64,000 nt of DNA from Clostridiales bacterium. GTDB lineage: Bacteria; Bacillota; Clostridia; Lachnospirales; Cellulosilyticaceae. The translations under genes and the position numbers were made by a program. Of the stretch, positions 15,750 to 24,601 are shown in pieces. Positions within the stretch are counted from its first letter, which is position 1; the number at the start of each line of letters is the position of its first letter. The DNA lies in the NCBI GenBank assembly GCA_019418225.1, contig DYCF01000017.1:1-64000 (forward strand). The letters run 5' to 3'. A model generated the notes under the pieces. The model ran no database searches. It saw only the letters and a program-made list of their open reading frames with translations, and was not told where the DNA came from.

Positions 15750-16320
15750 CGTATTCCCCCATCATTTTGAATTTAGAACTATACTCGTTCTTTTTTAAAG
15801 AACATATAATCAGATTACATCTAACATGTGTCATCAGATTCACTCTTCTATCTCTTAATTCTCCATCTTGCACGAAATTTAATTTGGCTAATAATTTGCC
15901 TGAAGCAGTATTTTCTTTATTGTATTTGGCTTCTAGCATATATAGTTTTTGATCATTTAACATATAATCAACAACAGCATCGACGGCTTCTAAGGCATAG
16001 CCTTTTCTTTGGTATTTTGTACCTAGCAGATATGAAATTTCTCCTATATTTAAATCCTTATAGGGTACATCTACACAAATAGATCCTATTGGCTGCTTAC
16101 TTATTTTTTCTTCAATTAACCAAATAAATGCTTCATTTTTATAGGCACTTATAAAACCATCTATTAGAACTCCCATCTCCTCTTTGCTTTTCATAGGATA
16201 CATGGGCAGATAACGTCCTAATTCTCTATCCCGTCCATAACCCATATAGCATTTTTCAGTATCTTGCTTTTCAAACTTTCTTAAAATCAAGCGTTTGGTC
16301 TCTATCTTTATATCTTTCAT
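15715..16320 (-). CDS. GNAT acetyltransferase
   Basis: A 201-residue RimJ/RimL-type acetyltransferase. TKRLILRKF is at the N-terminus and the acetyl-CoA site is YQRKGYALEAVDA, followed by NKENTASGKLLAKLNF. The C-terminal 20 or so residues extend past the usual family end and overlap the next acetyltransferase gene by 35 bases, which suggests recent loss of the original stop codon or joining of two genes. GGGGGA precedes the ATG. Substrate unknown. Confidence 0.87.
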   Translation of the reverse strand: MKDIKIETKRLILRKFEKQDTEKCYMGYGRDRELGRYLPMYPMKSKEEMGVLIDGFISAYKNEAFIWLIEEKISKQPIGSICVDVPYKDLNIGEISYLLGTKYQRKGYALEAVDAVVDYMLNDQKLYMLEAKYNKENTASGKLLAKLNFVQDGELRDRRVNLMTHVRCNLIICSLKKNEYSSKFKMMGEYDEYKNTKTYNS

Positions 16321-16349
16321 GGTCCCCCCTATTTAAAAGATATTTATTA

Positions 16350-16820
16350 TTATAGCTGGGGTATTATCTTTTCATATTCAAAAAGATAAAAGCCGCCTTT
16401 ATCTTCCTTGGGTGCTGTTTCACCTATTTTCTTATAGCCCATCTTTTCATAAAAATGATGATTTCGATAGTTTTTAAAAGGCGTATGCAGCCTCCAGCTT
16501 TTGGCCCCAGGAAATTCATTTTCTATAAAGGTGATGGCTTTTGCGCCTATCCCCATATTTTGATGGGCTTTATCGATATAGATGCCCCCTAGCCAAAAGT
16601 TTTCACCACCTAAGTCACAGCAGGTAATGCCGCCTATAATTACACCATCTAATACAATTTTGTAAGTTGGATAATGTATGATATTTTCTCTTTCCTTTTC
16701 AATATCATCATAGCCACTTGGTCCAAATCCATATTGATTGACATCATCAGAAAAGGCATCTATTTTAGCTTTCATATATTCATCAAGGTCAGTCTCTGTT
16801 GCTCTAAGAAATTCCAGCAC
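16350..16820 (-). CDS. GNAT acetyltransferase
   Basis: A 156-residue acetyltransferase with the acetyl-CoA motif HQNMGIGAKAITFIE and the C-terminal HHFYEKMGYKKIGE. I place the start at the GTG at 16820 because AAGGAGG ends six bases ahead of it; the ATG at 16838 directly abuts the stop of the upstream ATPase gene and has no site of its own. It probably forms a transcript with that ATPase. Substrate unknown. Confidence 0.85.
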   Translation of the reverse strand: MLEFLRATETDLDEYMKAKIDAFSDDVNQYGFGPSGYDDIEKERENIIHYPTYKIVLDGVIIGGITCCDLGGENFWLGGIYIDKAHQNMGIGAKAITFIENEFPGAKSWRLHTPFKNYRNHHFYEKMGYKKIGETAPKEDKGGFYLFEYEKIIPQL

Positions 16821-16838
16821 GTTGCACCTCCTTATCAT

Positions 16839-17705
16839 TTACTCATTTTCTTTAAACTCTTGTTCATGTTTTTTGAAGAAATCATAATAGGCACGGACGT
16901 TAGGCAGTTGTGTCCATCTTTTCATAATGACTGGCGTTTCATCTAAATCATAAATCTTGGCGCCTTTTAAAGATAAAATAAAAGGAGAATGAGTAGCGAT
17001 AATAAATTGGCAGCCAAAGAATCTTGCCCCATCTTCTAAAAAGCTTAGGAATTCTTGCTGCTTTTCTGGAGATAGGCTGTTTTCTGGTTCATCCAGCAAA
17101 TAAAGCCCATTATCTTTTATTTTATCTGCAAAATAAATGAAGGCGCTTTCTCCATTGGAATGCTCTCTTACATTTCCCATTAGATTGTTTCTTACATATT
17201 TTGATTGTGTTTTGCGCCTTGCCATATTGACCTTTTTAAGCTGTTCATAATCTTCTAATGAAGACATTTGAAATTTAGCATACTTGGCATCTAAGTATTC
17301 CTCAAAAAGTGCTTCTCTTTTTTCATGAATACCCTCATTAATATTTCTAAGATTAAGCATAAAATCAAAGACATCATCACTTGTAATAATGCAGCTCTCA
17401 CGTGTGACAGCCTCTTTTAACTTATAGGTACATAGGTTTGTGTAATCCTCAAAAAAGTTAGTCCTGTTAAAAAGGGTATCCCGAGTTAATTGCAATTTTT
17501 CTGCTATTACATTTAATGCTGTCGTCTTTCCAGAGCCATTTCCACCATATAAAATAGTAATGGGTTCAAACGTTAAAGTGCCCACTTCATTCTTAGCTAA
17601 TATTTGAAAAGGATAAAAGGAGTCATAACACGTTCTTCTTTCACCCATTAGGAAGCTATATTCTTCTTCCGCACTTGGAAACTTAAATTGTTCTAAATAA
17701 ATCAT
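16839..17705 (-). CDS. AAA/ABC-type ATPase, OLD/RecF-like
   Basis: A 288-residue soluble ATPase with Walker A GGNGSGKT (residues 54-61), signature-like HSNGESAF, Walker B YLLDEPENSLSP and the switch IIATHSP. The arrangement matches small stand-alone 'predicted ATPases' related to RecF/OLD, without a nuclease domain. Such proteins are widespread and mostly uncharacterised. AAGG-rich sequence precedes the ATG. The downstream acetyltransferase starts 19 bases on, so the two may be co-expressed; no nuclease partner is next to it. Confidence 0.85.
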   Translation of the reverse strand: MIYLEQFKFPSAEEEYSFLMGERRTCYDSFYPFQILAKNEVGTLTFEPITILYGGNGSGKTTALNVIAEKLQLTRDTLFNRTNFFEDYTNLCTYKLKEAVTRESCIITSDDVFDFMLNLRNINEGIHEKREALFEEYLDAKYAKFQMSSLEDYEQLKKVNMARRKTQSKYVRNNLMGNVREHSNGESAFIYFADKIKDNGLYLLDEPENSLSPEKQQEFLSFLEDGARFFGCQFIIATHSPFILSLKGAKIYDLDETPVIMKRWTQLPNVRAYYDFFKKHEQEFKENE

Positions 17706-17728
17706 TTAAACCTTCCCTACTCTCTTTA

Positions 17729-18424
17729 CTAGGCTTGTTCCTTGATCCAACAGTTAAGTACTTCCACTTGCTCTGGTGTATGGAACCAATGTTCGCCATC
17801 TTTCATAACCTGCAGCTGAACATTATATGTACGGCAAAAGTCATCTACGATGCTTCTTTCTGTAAGGTGATCCTTATCTGCATACAAAATAGCTATTGGT
17901 GAGTTCCAATGCTTTATAGGATGGTCTTTTGCATAGGTTAAGTACCTACAAGATAATGTTTCTCCAAACGATGTTTTTATTTCTTGCTTTTCTTTTAACT
18001 CAGCTTCTGATACCGCTGCCCACCTCATCATATTTTCGATAAGATGCTTCATATCTAAAATAGGTGAAACAAAGAGACATTTTTCAAAGGTTTCTGCCTC
18101 ATATGCCTGCATACTAAACCAGGCACCTATGCTGCTTGCCATAAGCCTTACGGTCTGCCATCTTTGTTTGATATAGGCCATGATGCTTTGCAGCTGCGGA
18201 ACTACTATCCATGGATAAAATCCATTCTGCTCTTGTTTTCTTTCTCCATGTTCCGGCAAATCTATGCTTAAAACCTGCCAGCCCTTATCACAAGCAATGT
18301 TAGCAAAGCCTTCTGCTTCTTCCTTGCAGCCACATTTTCCATGAACATATAAGTAAATTTTATCAGAGTGATCACCCCATAAAATAGCGGGTATACCTTC
18401 TATTTTAAAAATATCTTTCTGCAT
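17729..18424 (-). CDS. alpha/beta hydrolase
   Basis: A 231-residue soluble alpha/beta-hydrolase. Signs are the oxyanion region YLYVHGKCG, DLPEHGER, the nucleophile elbow ASSIGAW (Ala in place of the usual first Gly), an acid in YADKDHLT and the late histidine in DGEHWFHT. The ATG at 18424 is chosen because AAGGAGG is correctly spaced; this removes an apparent overlap with the gene upstream, whose stop is ten bases away. Substrate unknown; the two neighbouring hydrolases are not close copies. Confidence 0.85.
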   Translation of the reverse strand: MQKDIFKIEGIPAILWGDHSDKIYLYVHGKCGCKEEAEGFANIACDKGWQVLSIDLPEHGERKQEQNGFYPWIVVPQLQSIMAYIKQRWQTVRLMASSIGAWFSMQAYEAETFEKCLFVSPILDMKHLIENMMRWAAVSEAELKEKQEIKTSFGETLSCRYLTYAKDHPIKHWNSPIAILYADKDHLTERSIVDDFCRTYNVQLQVMKDGEHWFHTPEQVEVLNCWIKEQA

Positions 18425-18434
18425 AACTGCCTCC

Positions 18435-19223
18435 TTAATTTTCATTTCTTAAAATATCATTTATATAATCTACGATCTTCTCTGTCACTAAATAGTTCTC
18501 ATGACTTACATCCTCAAATATCTCTAGGTTTGTATTGACAAAACAGTCTGCCACCTTTTGCTGCAGCTTAGCATCTAAGGTTCCATCTGCCTTTGAGCCT
18601 ATTATGTATACAGGGCAATTTATAGCTTTTGCATAGCTTTTCAAGCTTATATTATTAGATAAAAATATTTTCATAGGTCCCCAGAAAATGGGTATGATTT
18701 TATTGTATAAGTCAGATAAGTCCCGGTAAGCTGATAAAAGAATAAGCTTATCACAGGTTCTAACGCTAGCTAAATATGCTGCCATCCCTGTGCCATAGCT
18801 ATGTCCCATAACAATAAACTTACACTGTGGATATTCTGCCTTGGCCCAATCATAAAAATCAGCTGTACTTTGCTGCATTGTTTTTAGATTCATCTTTCCT
18901 AGGCTTGCCTGCGTCCCATAATAATCAACTGCTATAAATGGGCAGTTATATTTTCCTGCAAACTTTGCCACACTGTTATATGCAATATAATTAGAGCCTC
19001 CAAAGAATAAAATCACTTCATCAGCTTTTGCATCCAGATGATAACCATATCCTGATAACTTCTCTGTCATTTGAATAGGCTCCGGCACATAGGCAACTTC
19101 TTTCATATGTTTTGCATTTTTGTAAAATGAATAACTGATTGTCTGCATCATTAAGTTGGCTCCAAAGCCAATAATCAAAAGCCACATAACCACTTTTAAA
19201 ATCATCCTGCATACTTGCACCAT
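18435..19223 (-). CDS. membrane-anchored alpha/beta hydrolase
   Basis: A 262-residue protein with one N-terminal transmembrane helix (about 8-28) and an alpha/beta-hydrolase domain, probably outside the cytoplasm. The nucleophile elbow is GHSYGTG; the acid lies in GSKADGTL and the histidine in DVSHENYL. The ATG is preceded by a run of eight G that doubles as ribosome-binding site, so slippage in this tract could change translation. It is followed closely by the second hydrolase gene. Confidence 0.83.
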   Translation of the reverse strand: MVQVCRMILKVVMWLLIIGFGANLMMQTISYSFYKNAKHMKEVAYVPEPIQMTEKLSGYGYHLDAKADEVILFFGGSNYIAYNSVAKFAGKYNCPFIAVDYYGTQASLGKMNLKTMQQSTADFYDWAKAEYPQCKFIVMGHSYGTGMAAYLASVRTCDKLILLSAYRDLSDLYNKIIPIFWGPMKIFLSNNISLKSYAKAINCPVYIIGSKADGTLDAKLQQKVADCFVNTNLEIFEDVSHENYLVTEKIVDYINDILRNEN

Positions 19224-19247
19224 TTCCCCCCCCTATCTTAATGAATC

Positions 19248-19448
19248 TTATTTGCTATGATATCCCTTTGCATTTATAAAAGAGATTGCACAAAGTTCTT
19301 CCTTACTCAAGGTATTTGGGAATTCTAGAATCTGCTTCCTTAATTCTTCCCGCAAATGCAGCAAGGTCTCCATCATCATAGCAAATGTCTCTTTTTTCCC
19401 TATCTGCACTTGCATCATTTTATTGAGCTGCGACCATTCCTTATCCAT
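19248..19448 (-). pseudogene. N-terminal fragment of a DinB-like protein
   Basis: A 66-codon reading frame with a good site (AAGGGAG) and ATG. Its sequence, ending FINAKGYHSK, resembles from memory the first 60-70 residues of a clostridial DinB-like four-helix protein (about 150 residues) that goes on with an IAYSIWH-type helix containing a metal histidine. Here a TAA falls right after GYHSK and the next gene begins 25 bases on, so the rest appears deleted. It could instead be a genuine short protein. Confidence 0.5.
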
Positions 19449-19498
19449 CTGTATGCTCCCTTCATTTGACCTATCATTAACTTCATTTCCACATAAAA

Positions 19499-19924
19499 TT
19501 AGCGTTCAGTCTGCTCAGTCATCAGTCCCCATCTGAAACCAAACTTATCTACAAAAACCACGCGGCATGAGCTATACGTCGTACGTGCTAACGGGTAGAT
19601 TGTTGTACTTCCTTCTTTTAAAATATCATAGGCCTCTTGAACCTCTTCTTTAGTATTAAAGGTTACCGTAATAAAAGTGGCATAACTTGTTACAAAAGGA
19701 ACATCTATATTGTCACACATCATAATCCTTTGACTGCCAATCAAAAGTTCCGCATGATAAATATAGTTTTCCTGCTCCTTTGTTAGCTGCCAATGACTGT
19801 CTTCTTTTTTGCCTTCTTTATATCTCAGTAGACATGAAACTTTTCCTTTAAAAGCCTTTTCATATAATCTAAGTGCCTCTTCACAGCGCCCTGCAAAATT
19901 TAAAGTTGGTGTTAATATTGGCAT
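19499..19924 (-). CDS. VOC-family (PhnB/glyoxalase-like) protein
   Basis: A 141-residue vicinal-oxygen-chelate protein of the PhnB/3-demethylubiquinone-like kind. It shows the typical opening PTLNFAGRCEEAL, the middle HAELLIGSQRIMMCD and the end VVFVDKFGFRWGLM. These proteins form dimers around a metal or small ligand; several give resistance to or modify small molecules, but most are uncharacterised. The ATG at 19924 is chosen for its AAAGGAG site. The next gene upstream stops 17 bases before it. Confidence 0.87.
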   Translation of the reverse strand: MPILTPTLNFAGRCEEALRLYEKAFKGKVSCLLRYKEGKKEDSHWQLTKEQENYIYHAELLIGSQRIMMCDNIDVPFVTSYATFITVTFNTKEEVQEAYDILKEGSTTIYPLARTTYSSCRVVFVDKFGFRWGLMTEQTER

Positions 19925-19940
19925 AGGCTTATACTCCTTT

Positions 19941-20621
19941 TTAGTTAACTTGCTGTTTAATTTCAGAAAGTTTATATACAATCTCTTGTGTTAATTCACT
20001 TTCAAATACATTAAAGTTGTCGCGTATGACCTCTATAGGAAAGTCCCACCAAGCAATTTCCAGCATTTTTTCAATAATTTCTTCAGGACATCTCATTCTT
20101 ATAATTCTTCCTGGATTGCCTACTACAACGGCATAAGGTGGCACATCTTTTGTAACAACTGTTCCAGCTCCGATAATTGCACCGCTGCCTATGGTTACAC
20201 CTCTTAGAATATTAACGCCTGCTCCAACCCATATATTATTTTCTAAGTTGCATTCTTCTTTTACCGATTGCCAATTGCTATTGCCGCCCATTCCCCACTT
20301 TGGATATACCAAAAAGCTATGCGTCGTCACCTTATTCATATCATGAGTATTTCCGCCAATGCTCACGTTCCATGAAATTGAATTGAATCTTCCTAGCTTA
20401 GCATTACGAATTGTAGTGTTTTGACCTGTATAACAATATCTTCCCAACTGTGAATATAAAATAGAATTGCTGCGTCCTAACTGTACCTTTCTTCCTAACT
20501 TACTATGTAAAACCTGGGTATAAGACTCTACTGCAACCTCCTCATCCAGGCTGCTTTCCATAATTTCTGCCTCCGTTGCAATCTGACAGCTTAAAGGTAC
20601 TTTTGAAAATTCATCTATCAT
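19941..20621 (-). CDS. hexapeptide-repeat O-acetyltransferase
   Basis: A 226-residue left-handed beta-helix acetyltransferase. Hexapeptide repeats run from about residue 40 to 165, with the active-site histidine region GGNTHDMN, an extended loop with YPKWGMGG and the closing NIWVGAGVNILRGVTIG and VVGNPGRI. This layout resembles CatB-related xenobiotic (chloramphenicol/streptogramin) or sugar O-acetyltransferases; the acceptor cannot be inferred. AGGAG precedes the ATG. The gene ends 17 bases before the VOC gene. Confidence 0.87.
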   Translation of the reverse strand: MIDEFSKVPLSCQIATEAEIMESSLDEEVAVESYTQVLHSKLGRKVQLGRSNSILYSQLGRYCYTGQNTTIRNAKLGRFNSISWNVSIGGNTHDMNKVTTHSFLVYPKWGMGGNSNWQSVKEECNLENNIWVGAGVNILRGVTIGSGAIIGAGTVVTKDVPPYAVVVGNPGRIIRMRCPEEIIEKMLEIAWWDFPIEVIRDNFNVFESELTQEIVYKLSEIKQQVN

Positions 20622-20632
20622 ATTATCTTCTC

Positions 20633-21406
20633 CTAGCTTTGTTCCCCTCTAAAGCTTGCACGTCCAGCTTCTTTAGTAAATATTTTTCTAAAACCAGACT
20701 CCTCACATAATCTTTCAGAAGTCTTATGGGCTGGCCATTGATAACAGGTTGCTATGTCATGATCTCTGCAGTAATCAGTTACTACTGACATAATCGCACG
20801 TGCACAGCCTTCTTTTCTGTATGCCTTATCTACAAGGATATAATCATATCTGCATATTCCTTCAGCTATATGGCAGTACCATATTCCTACTGGCTTTCCT
20901 TCATGATAAGCTACAAATCCCCTACCATTTTCACTCATGAAAATTTGCTTTGCCACTTGAATTTCCCAAGGTTCTTCTGCTGCCAAAAATACCTCTTCAA
21001 AGCGTTTGTCCCATTCTTTTTCAAGTTTTACCTCAAAATCAGGATTTGCCACTATTTTATTTTCTGCAGTCAGTGTCATATATTCCAAAGGTCCCTCTAC
21101 CCACACATTATAATTATTGCGATTAAAGATTGCTTCATTTTCCATGAAATAATGTTCATCCATAGTGGCCTGATAAATACTTGGCTGGATCCCTTTTTGT
21201 TTATAAAAACTTGTAATATCTTCTAATACTTCATCTAAATTCTCTACCTGATCTTTAAAAATCAAAGCATGATTGCTGTCATAAGATTGTTTATTATCTT
21301 CATTAAAAAATAAGATGCCATAACTTCTCTTTTCACTATTTGTAAATAATCTTGGAAACATATCTTCTTCTTTCATGATGCGTTTATATAACTCACTATT
21401 TTTCAT
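20633..21406 (-). CDS. GNAT acetyltransferase, two-part
   Basis: A 257-residue protein whose C-terminal half (about 140-250) is a GNAT domain with DKAYRKEGCARAIMSVV, while the N-terminal half is a divergent GNAT-like or substrate-binding region. The ATG at 21406 is preferred because GGGGAG lies before it; an upstream ATG has no site. It sits between an O-acetyltransferase and a membrane protein on the same strand. Substrate unknown. Confidence 0.82.
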   Translation of the reverse strand: MKNSELYKRIMKEEDMFPRLFTNSEKRSYGILFFNEDNKQSYDSNHALIFKDQVENLDEVLEDITSFYKQKGIQPSIYQATMDEHYFMENEAIFNRNNYNVWVEGPLEYMTLTAENKIVANPDFEVKLEKEWDKRFEEVFLAAEEPWEIQVAKQIFMSENGRGFVAYHEGKPVGIWYCHIAEGICRYDYILVDKAYRKEGCARAIMSVVTDYCRDHDIATCYQWPAHKTSERLCEESGFRKIFTKEAGRASFRGEQS

Positions 21407-21431
21407 AGGTTTCTCCCCTAAATTAGATAAC

Positions 21432-21896
21432 TTATTCATTTATATAAAAGTTTCGGTATGAAATAATATTATGAACAATACCAAATACAACCATTACACC
21501 TGTTGCAATATAATTGTGCAGCCATATTGAGGCAAATATAAAATAAAGCACTGGGAAGACTGCTAAAGGCATTGGCACACCTAAAAATTTAGTACCTAAA
21601 AGCTTAACATCTCTGCCGCCCATATAATATCTGATCCAGACAATATGATATAGCACCAAAAATATTATGCTGATATATAAAGAAACACTTGTATAATCTA
21701 CCTTTGAATTGCTTACTAAGATGCAGATTGCCATAACATAGGCAATTCGCGTACCTTGTTCTATGGCTTCTAACACAGGCATTTTTAAAGATATTGGCTC
21801 CTTAGTTTGTTTTGGCGGAAAAATAACATAAAATATATTAATTACCATGGGCAGTAAGAAAATAATTAATCCTTCCACTGAAAATCCTTTTTTCAT
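21432..21896 (-). CDS. small polytopic membrane protein, chimeric N-terminus
   Basis: A 154-residue protein with four or five membrane helices and no known family. It is a paralogue of the protein at 26724-27233: shared blocks include an LLP/LLM...NI.Y opening, an LE..E/GR helix, a W-I/F-x-x-Y-x-x-(G/K)R turn and a closing HN/HY...G..H.I.Y helix pair. Its first dozen or so codons appear to come from a broken kinase-like gene that runs in frame into it, and no ribosome-binding site precedes the ATG. It may therefore be poorly expressed or itself a remnant. Confidence 0.6.
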   Translation of the reverse strand: MKKGFSVEGLIIFLLPMVINIFYVIFPPKQTKEPISLKMPVLEAIEQGTRIAYVMAICILVSNSKVDYTSVSLYISIIFLVLYHIVWIRYYMGGRDVKLLGTKFLGVPMPLAVFPVLYFIFASIWLHNYIATGVMVVFGIVHNIISYRNFYINE

Positions 21897-22307
21897 TCCA
21901 TAAGGTGAAGCCGTAATATATTGTGCTACTCTTTCTTCCCAAACGTGATGACCTTGTTCATCTATACGTTCTTTAGCCGCACGTTCTATAGCTGCTCTAG
22001 GCTCTGGGCTAAGATAAATAATAATGGGCTCAAGTTTTTGAACAGCCTGAACAAGTTCCTGGGTATATGCTGTGATGCTTGTTTCAGTACCACCTCGAAA
22101 TAACAGTAATTCATTGATACTGTTTTGAAGGAGTGCACATTCAAAAATATTAATGCCTGTAGCTTCTTCTCCAAATTTCTGCCAGCGGCTTTTATGTATT
22201 TCGCAGAAGACTTCTTTGCTTCTACGTCCATCATAAATTTCCTTTTGCTCAAAATAATGAAAAAGCTGCTGGCTAAGTCCTTTAACCTTTGTAATTTCAC
22301 AACATGC
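21897..22307 (-). pseudogene. C-terminal remnant of a P-loop kinase-like gene
   Basis: After an in-frame TGA at 22308-22310 an open frame of 137 codons without a suitable start gives clearly protein-like sequence (GLSQQLFHYFEQKEIYDG, INIFECALLQNSINELL, LEPIIIYLS, ASPYG). From memory it matches the C-terminal half of a clostridial/bacillar P-loop nucleotide-kinase-like family of about 260 residues whose GxxGxGKS N-terminus is missing here. The frame continues without a stop into the membrane protein at 21432-21896. Confidence 0.65.
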
Positions 22308-22338
22308 TCATAGGCACACCAAATGCTTTCGTAGGTCG

Positions 22339-22716
22339 CTATGGAATAAGCCATTCCTTAGCCTTCTCAAAATCATCAATACAGGCTGCTAAAAAAGGCA
22401 GTTTTTGCCGTTTGATATACCTTTTCATCCTTAAGTTGAGTCCTACAAGCACCACCTTGCGAAGAGGTGTCTTCAGGCTACTAAGCTGCTCCAGTATCAA
22501 TTTCAGAACTGCTTCATTCACCTTGGTTTCATCAAGATTAACTGCCATAAAAGAACTAGTAAAAGGCTTTTTAATTTGAATCATATCTTCATTGAATTTT
22601 TGTAGCATGAGTTGTATTTCACTACCCATAGCATCTAAATGTTCTACCCAGATTTCTCCGCCATGAAAAGAAAGTGAGAATGACTTTTTCTTTAATCCTG
22701 CTTCACATCCTCTCAT
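22339..22716 (-). CDS. uncharacterised 125-residue protein
   Basis: A small cytosolic alpha/beta protein with good signals (AGGAGG, ATG). The pattern of an N-terminal GGEIWVEHLDAMG, a central AVNLDET, the strand KVVLVGL and the ending DDFEKAKEWLIP belongs to an uncharacterised clostridial family that looks STAS-like. The last 24 codons occur again, separately, at 25833-25907. It directly precedes the broken kinase-like gene and may once have formed an operon with it. Confidence 0.7.
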   Translation of the reverse strand: MRGCEAGLKKKSFSLSFHGGEIWVEHLDAMGSEIQLMLQKFNEDMIQIKKPFTSSFMAVNLDETKVNEAVLKLILEQLSSLKTPLRKVVLVGLNLRMKRYIKRQKLPFLAACIDDFEKAKEWLIP

Positions 22717-22837
22717 ATATTCCTCCTAATTATTGATAATATTCACACATTCTAGTTCTACTCAATAATCCATCAACTCATAGCCTATTTTTCGTCTGCT
22801 TAATAAATTCCAGTCTATATCTTACAGCTATGTTTAT

Positions 22838-23764
22838 TTAAACTTGATCGAAGTTCCTTAAAAAAAGCATTTTTTCTATAACGCCATACCCCTTCCACCA
22901 ATTCTCACTTACCGCAAATTCCTTACTATACTTTTCCATATTGTCAAACCATGTCCAAGTGATTCCCCATACATCATTTTCAGGTTTTGTATCTATCAAA
23001 TACTGAAGTTCTTTCTGTACAATTTCTCTATTTCCTTTATAAAATAAACTGTTAAGACTTTTTATATAACGTGATGGTCTTGCAACATAATATTGCCACT
23101 TACTCGTATCTGGTTCGATCGCCTTTTGAATTTTATGTGCTAATAAATCCATGAGTAAATCGGTATCATAAGCTGATATCTTTAAGTCTTTGATTACTTC
23201 AATCAAAGTCATATATTCCTCAAGCCCCATATCCCCATAGGCTTCATCTGACATAAAGGCTGTCATTAATTTTGCTGTAAGCTGTTCTGCCTTCTTATAG
23301 AGTTTACTTTCCTTATCGCCAAACCTTAGTATAAAGGCTACAAATCCTGCTGTTACGCCAAAGTATTCTTTTTCGTTTTCTGTTTCACTATAATTCCACC
23401 AAGGCGCATGAGGGTAGTCATCATTACTGGGTACTGTAAAGCGCCAGCCATACTCCTGCAAATCTTTTTCCGTATTTAAGTACTTCCAGATTCCTTGATA
23501 CACAGGATGTCTCATATCCCAGAAATCAATAAGTCTTAGTATTTTAAGGGCATGCTGCGTTGTAATAGGTGTTGAATTTGGATTCCAATTATCCGCCTCC
23601 AGAGCATGGCCAAAACCACCATCTTCATTTTGATAACTCATCAAAGCTTCTAGTACAATTTTCTTGTCCCCATCTTCAAAAAAGTACTGCCATAAACCTA
23701 AATCAATAGGTCTTGCATTTTGATACATCCATTTTCTAACTGATTCATATAATTTTTCTCTCAT
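22838..23764 (-). CDS. alpha/alpha-toroid protein (prenyltransferase/terpenoid-cyclase-like fold)
   Basis: A 308-residue soluble protein, mostly helical, with the QW-like phrase YQNEDGGFGHALE (about residue 45) and many Trp/Tyr residues, typical of the alpha/alpha toroid shared by terpene cyclases and protein prenyltransferase subunits. The catalytic DxDD or zinc residues of true enzymes are not obvious, so the function is unknown. The ATG at 23764 fits the GGTGGAG site better than the GTG at 23776. Confidence 0.72.
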   Translation of the reverse strand: MREKLYESVRKWMYQNARPIDLGLWQYFFEDGDKKIVLEALMSYQNEDGGFGHALEADNWNPNSTPITTQHALKILRLIDFWDMRHPVYQGIWKYLNTEKDLQEYGWRFTVPSNDDYPHAPWWNYSETENEKEYFGVTAGFVAFILRFGDKESKLYKKAEQLTAKLMTAFMSDEAYGDMGLEEYMTLIEVIKDLKISAYDTDLLMDLLAHKIQKAIEPDTSKWQYYVARPSRYIKSLNSLFYKGNREIVQKELQYLIDTKPENDVWGITWTWFDNMEKYSKEFAVSENWWKGYGVIEKMLFLRNFDQV

Positions 23765-23808
23765 TCTTATCTCCACCTATTTCATATTTTTACAAAACAC
23801 TATCTAAC

Positions 23809-24531
23809 CTATTTCAGCTTCTCTAGTTCAGCTTTTAAATAACTTAATGCCCCTTCCCTTGTATCAGGCTTATCATGACCTAATAAATAGTAATCAAAAT
23901 CAAACTGTTCAATATATTGAATAAGCCTTGATAACTTTGTTTTATCATACTTGCCACCATTCTCGTAATGGTCTTCTGAATCTGCATCGCCTACTGCAAG
24001 TGCTCTTTCTTCAGGGAAATATAAAAACAAGCTATCCCTAGAATGTGTGGCATCCTGCTGCTCAATCTGACAAGTCACTCCACCTAAATCAATTGTCAGC
24101 CTATCTTCTACTTCTAGATTTGCAGTTACTACCTTTATTTCATTAAGGTCTTTATATACTTTTTGAATACATGCATTACAAAAAGCTATGTCCTCACCCG
24201 TTTTTTCACGTGCTTCCATATCCTCTATTGTCCACTTCCATGTTTTTACCTGTCTTAACTTTTGATTTGTCTTTGCAGAAGCTATTGTTTGTCCTTCTAC
24301 AGCATGCAAACCAAAAGTGTGGTCCCAGTGCCAATGTGTAAGTACTGTATAACTAGGCTTAGGAAGGTCCTCTTCCTCTATTGCCTTATAAGAGGCTTCA
24401 ACATGTGCTTTAGAACTTCCTGCATCAATTGCTAAACTATACTGATCCCCATAAATATAATACAAATATGGTCTGTCTGTTTCTTCTTCTCCTGACATAT
24501 AATAAATACGTTTTGTAAGCCTCTTAAGCAT
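23809..24531 (-). CDS. metallo-beta-lactamase-fold hydrolase
   Basis: A 240-residue MBL-fold hydrolase with the zinc motif THWHWDHTFG (about residue 60), a later metal histidine in DATHSRDS, the bridging aspartate in VGDADSED and the C-terminal GHDKP. The family is broad (glyoxalase II, lactonases, RNases); the short, simple form and lack of extra domains suggest a small-molecule hydrolase. GAGGAA precedes the ATG. Confidence 0.9.
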   Translation of the reverse strand: MLKRLTKRIYYMSGEEETDRPYLYYIYGDQYSLAIDAGSSKAHVEASYKAIEEEDLPKPSYTVLTHWHWDHTFGLHAVEGQTIASAKTNQKLRQVKTWKWTIEDMEAREKTGEDIAFCNACIQKVYKDLNEIKVVTANLEVEDRLTIDLGGVTCQIEQQDATHSRDSLFLYFPEERALAVGDADSEDHYENGGKYDKTKLSRLIQYIEQFDFDYYLLGHDKPDTREGALSYLKAELEKLK

Positions 24532-24601
24532 CTATATTCCTCTTTTCTGCCAAAACTCCTTAACTTTATAAGTTTTTTATTTTCTCACATCATGCTATCA
24601 T

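Noticed and set aside
21986..22354. Minus-strand 122-codon frame with an ATG
   Set aside because: It reads the wrong frame of the kinase-like remnant; the other frame gives family-like sequence and continues into the next gene.
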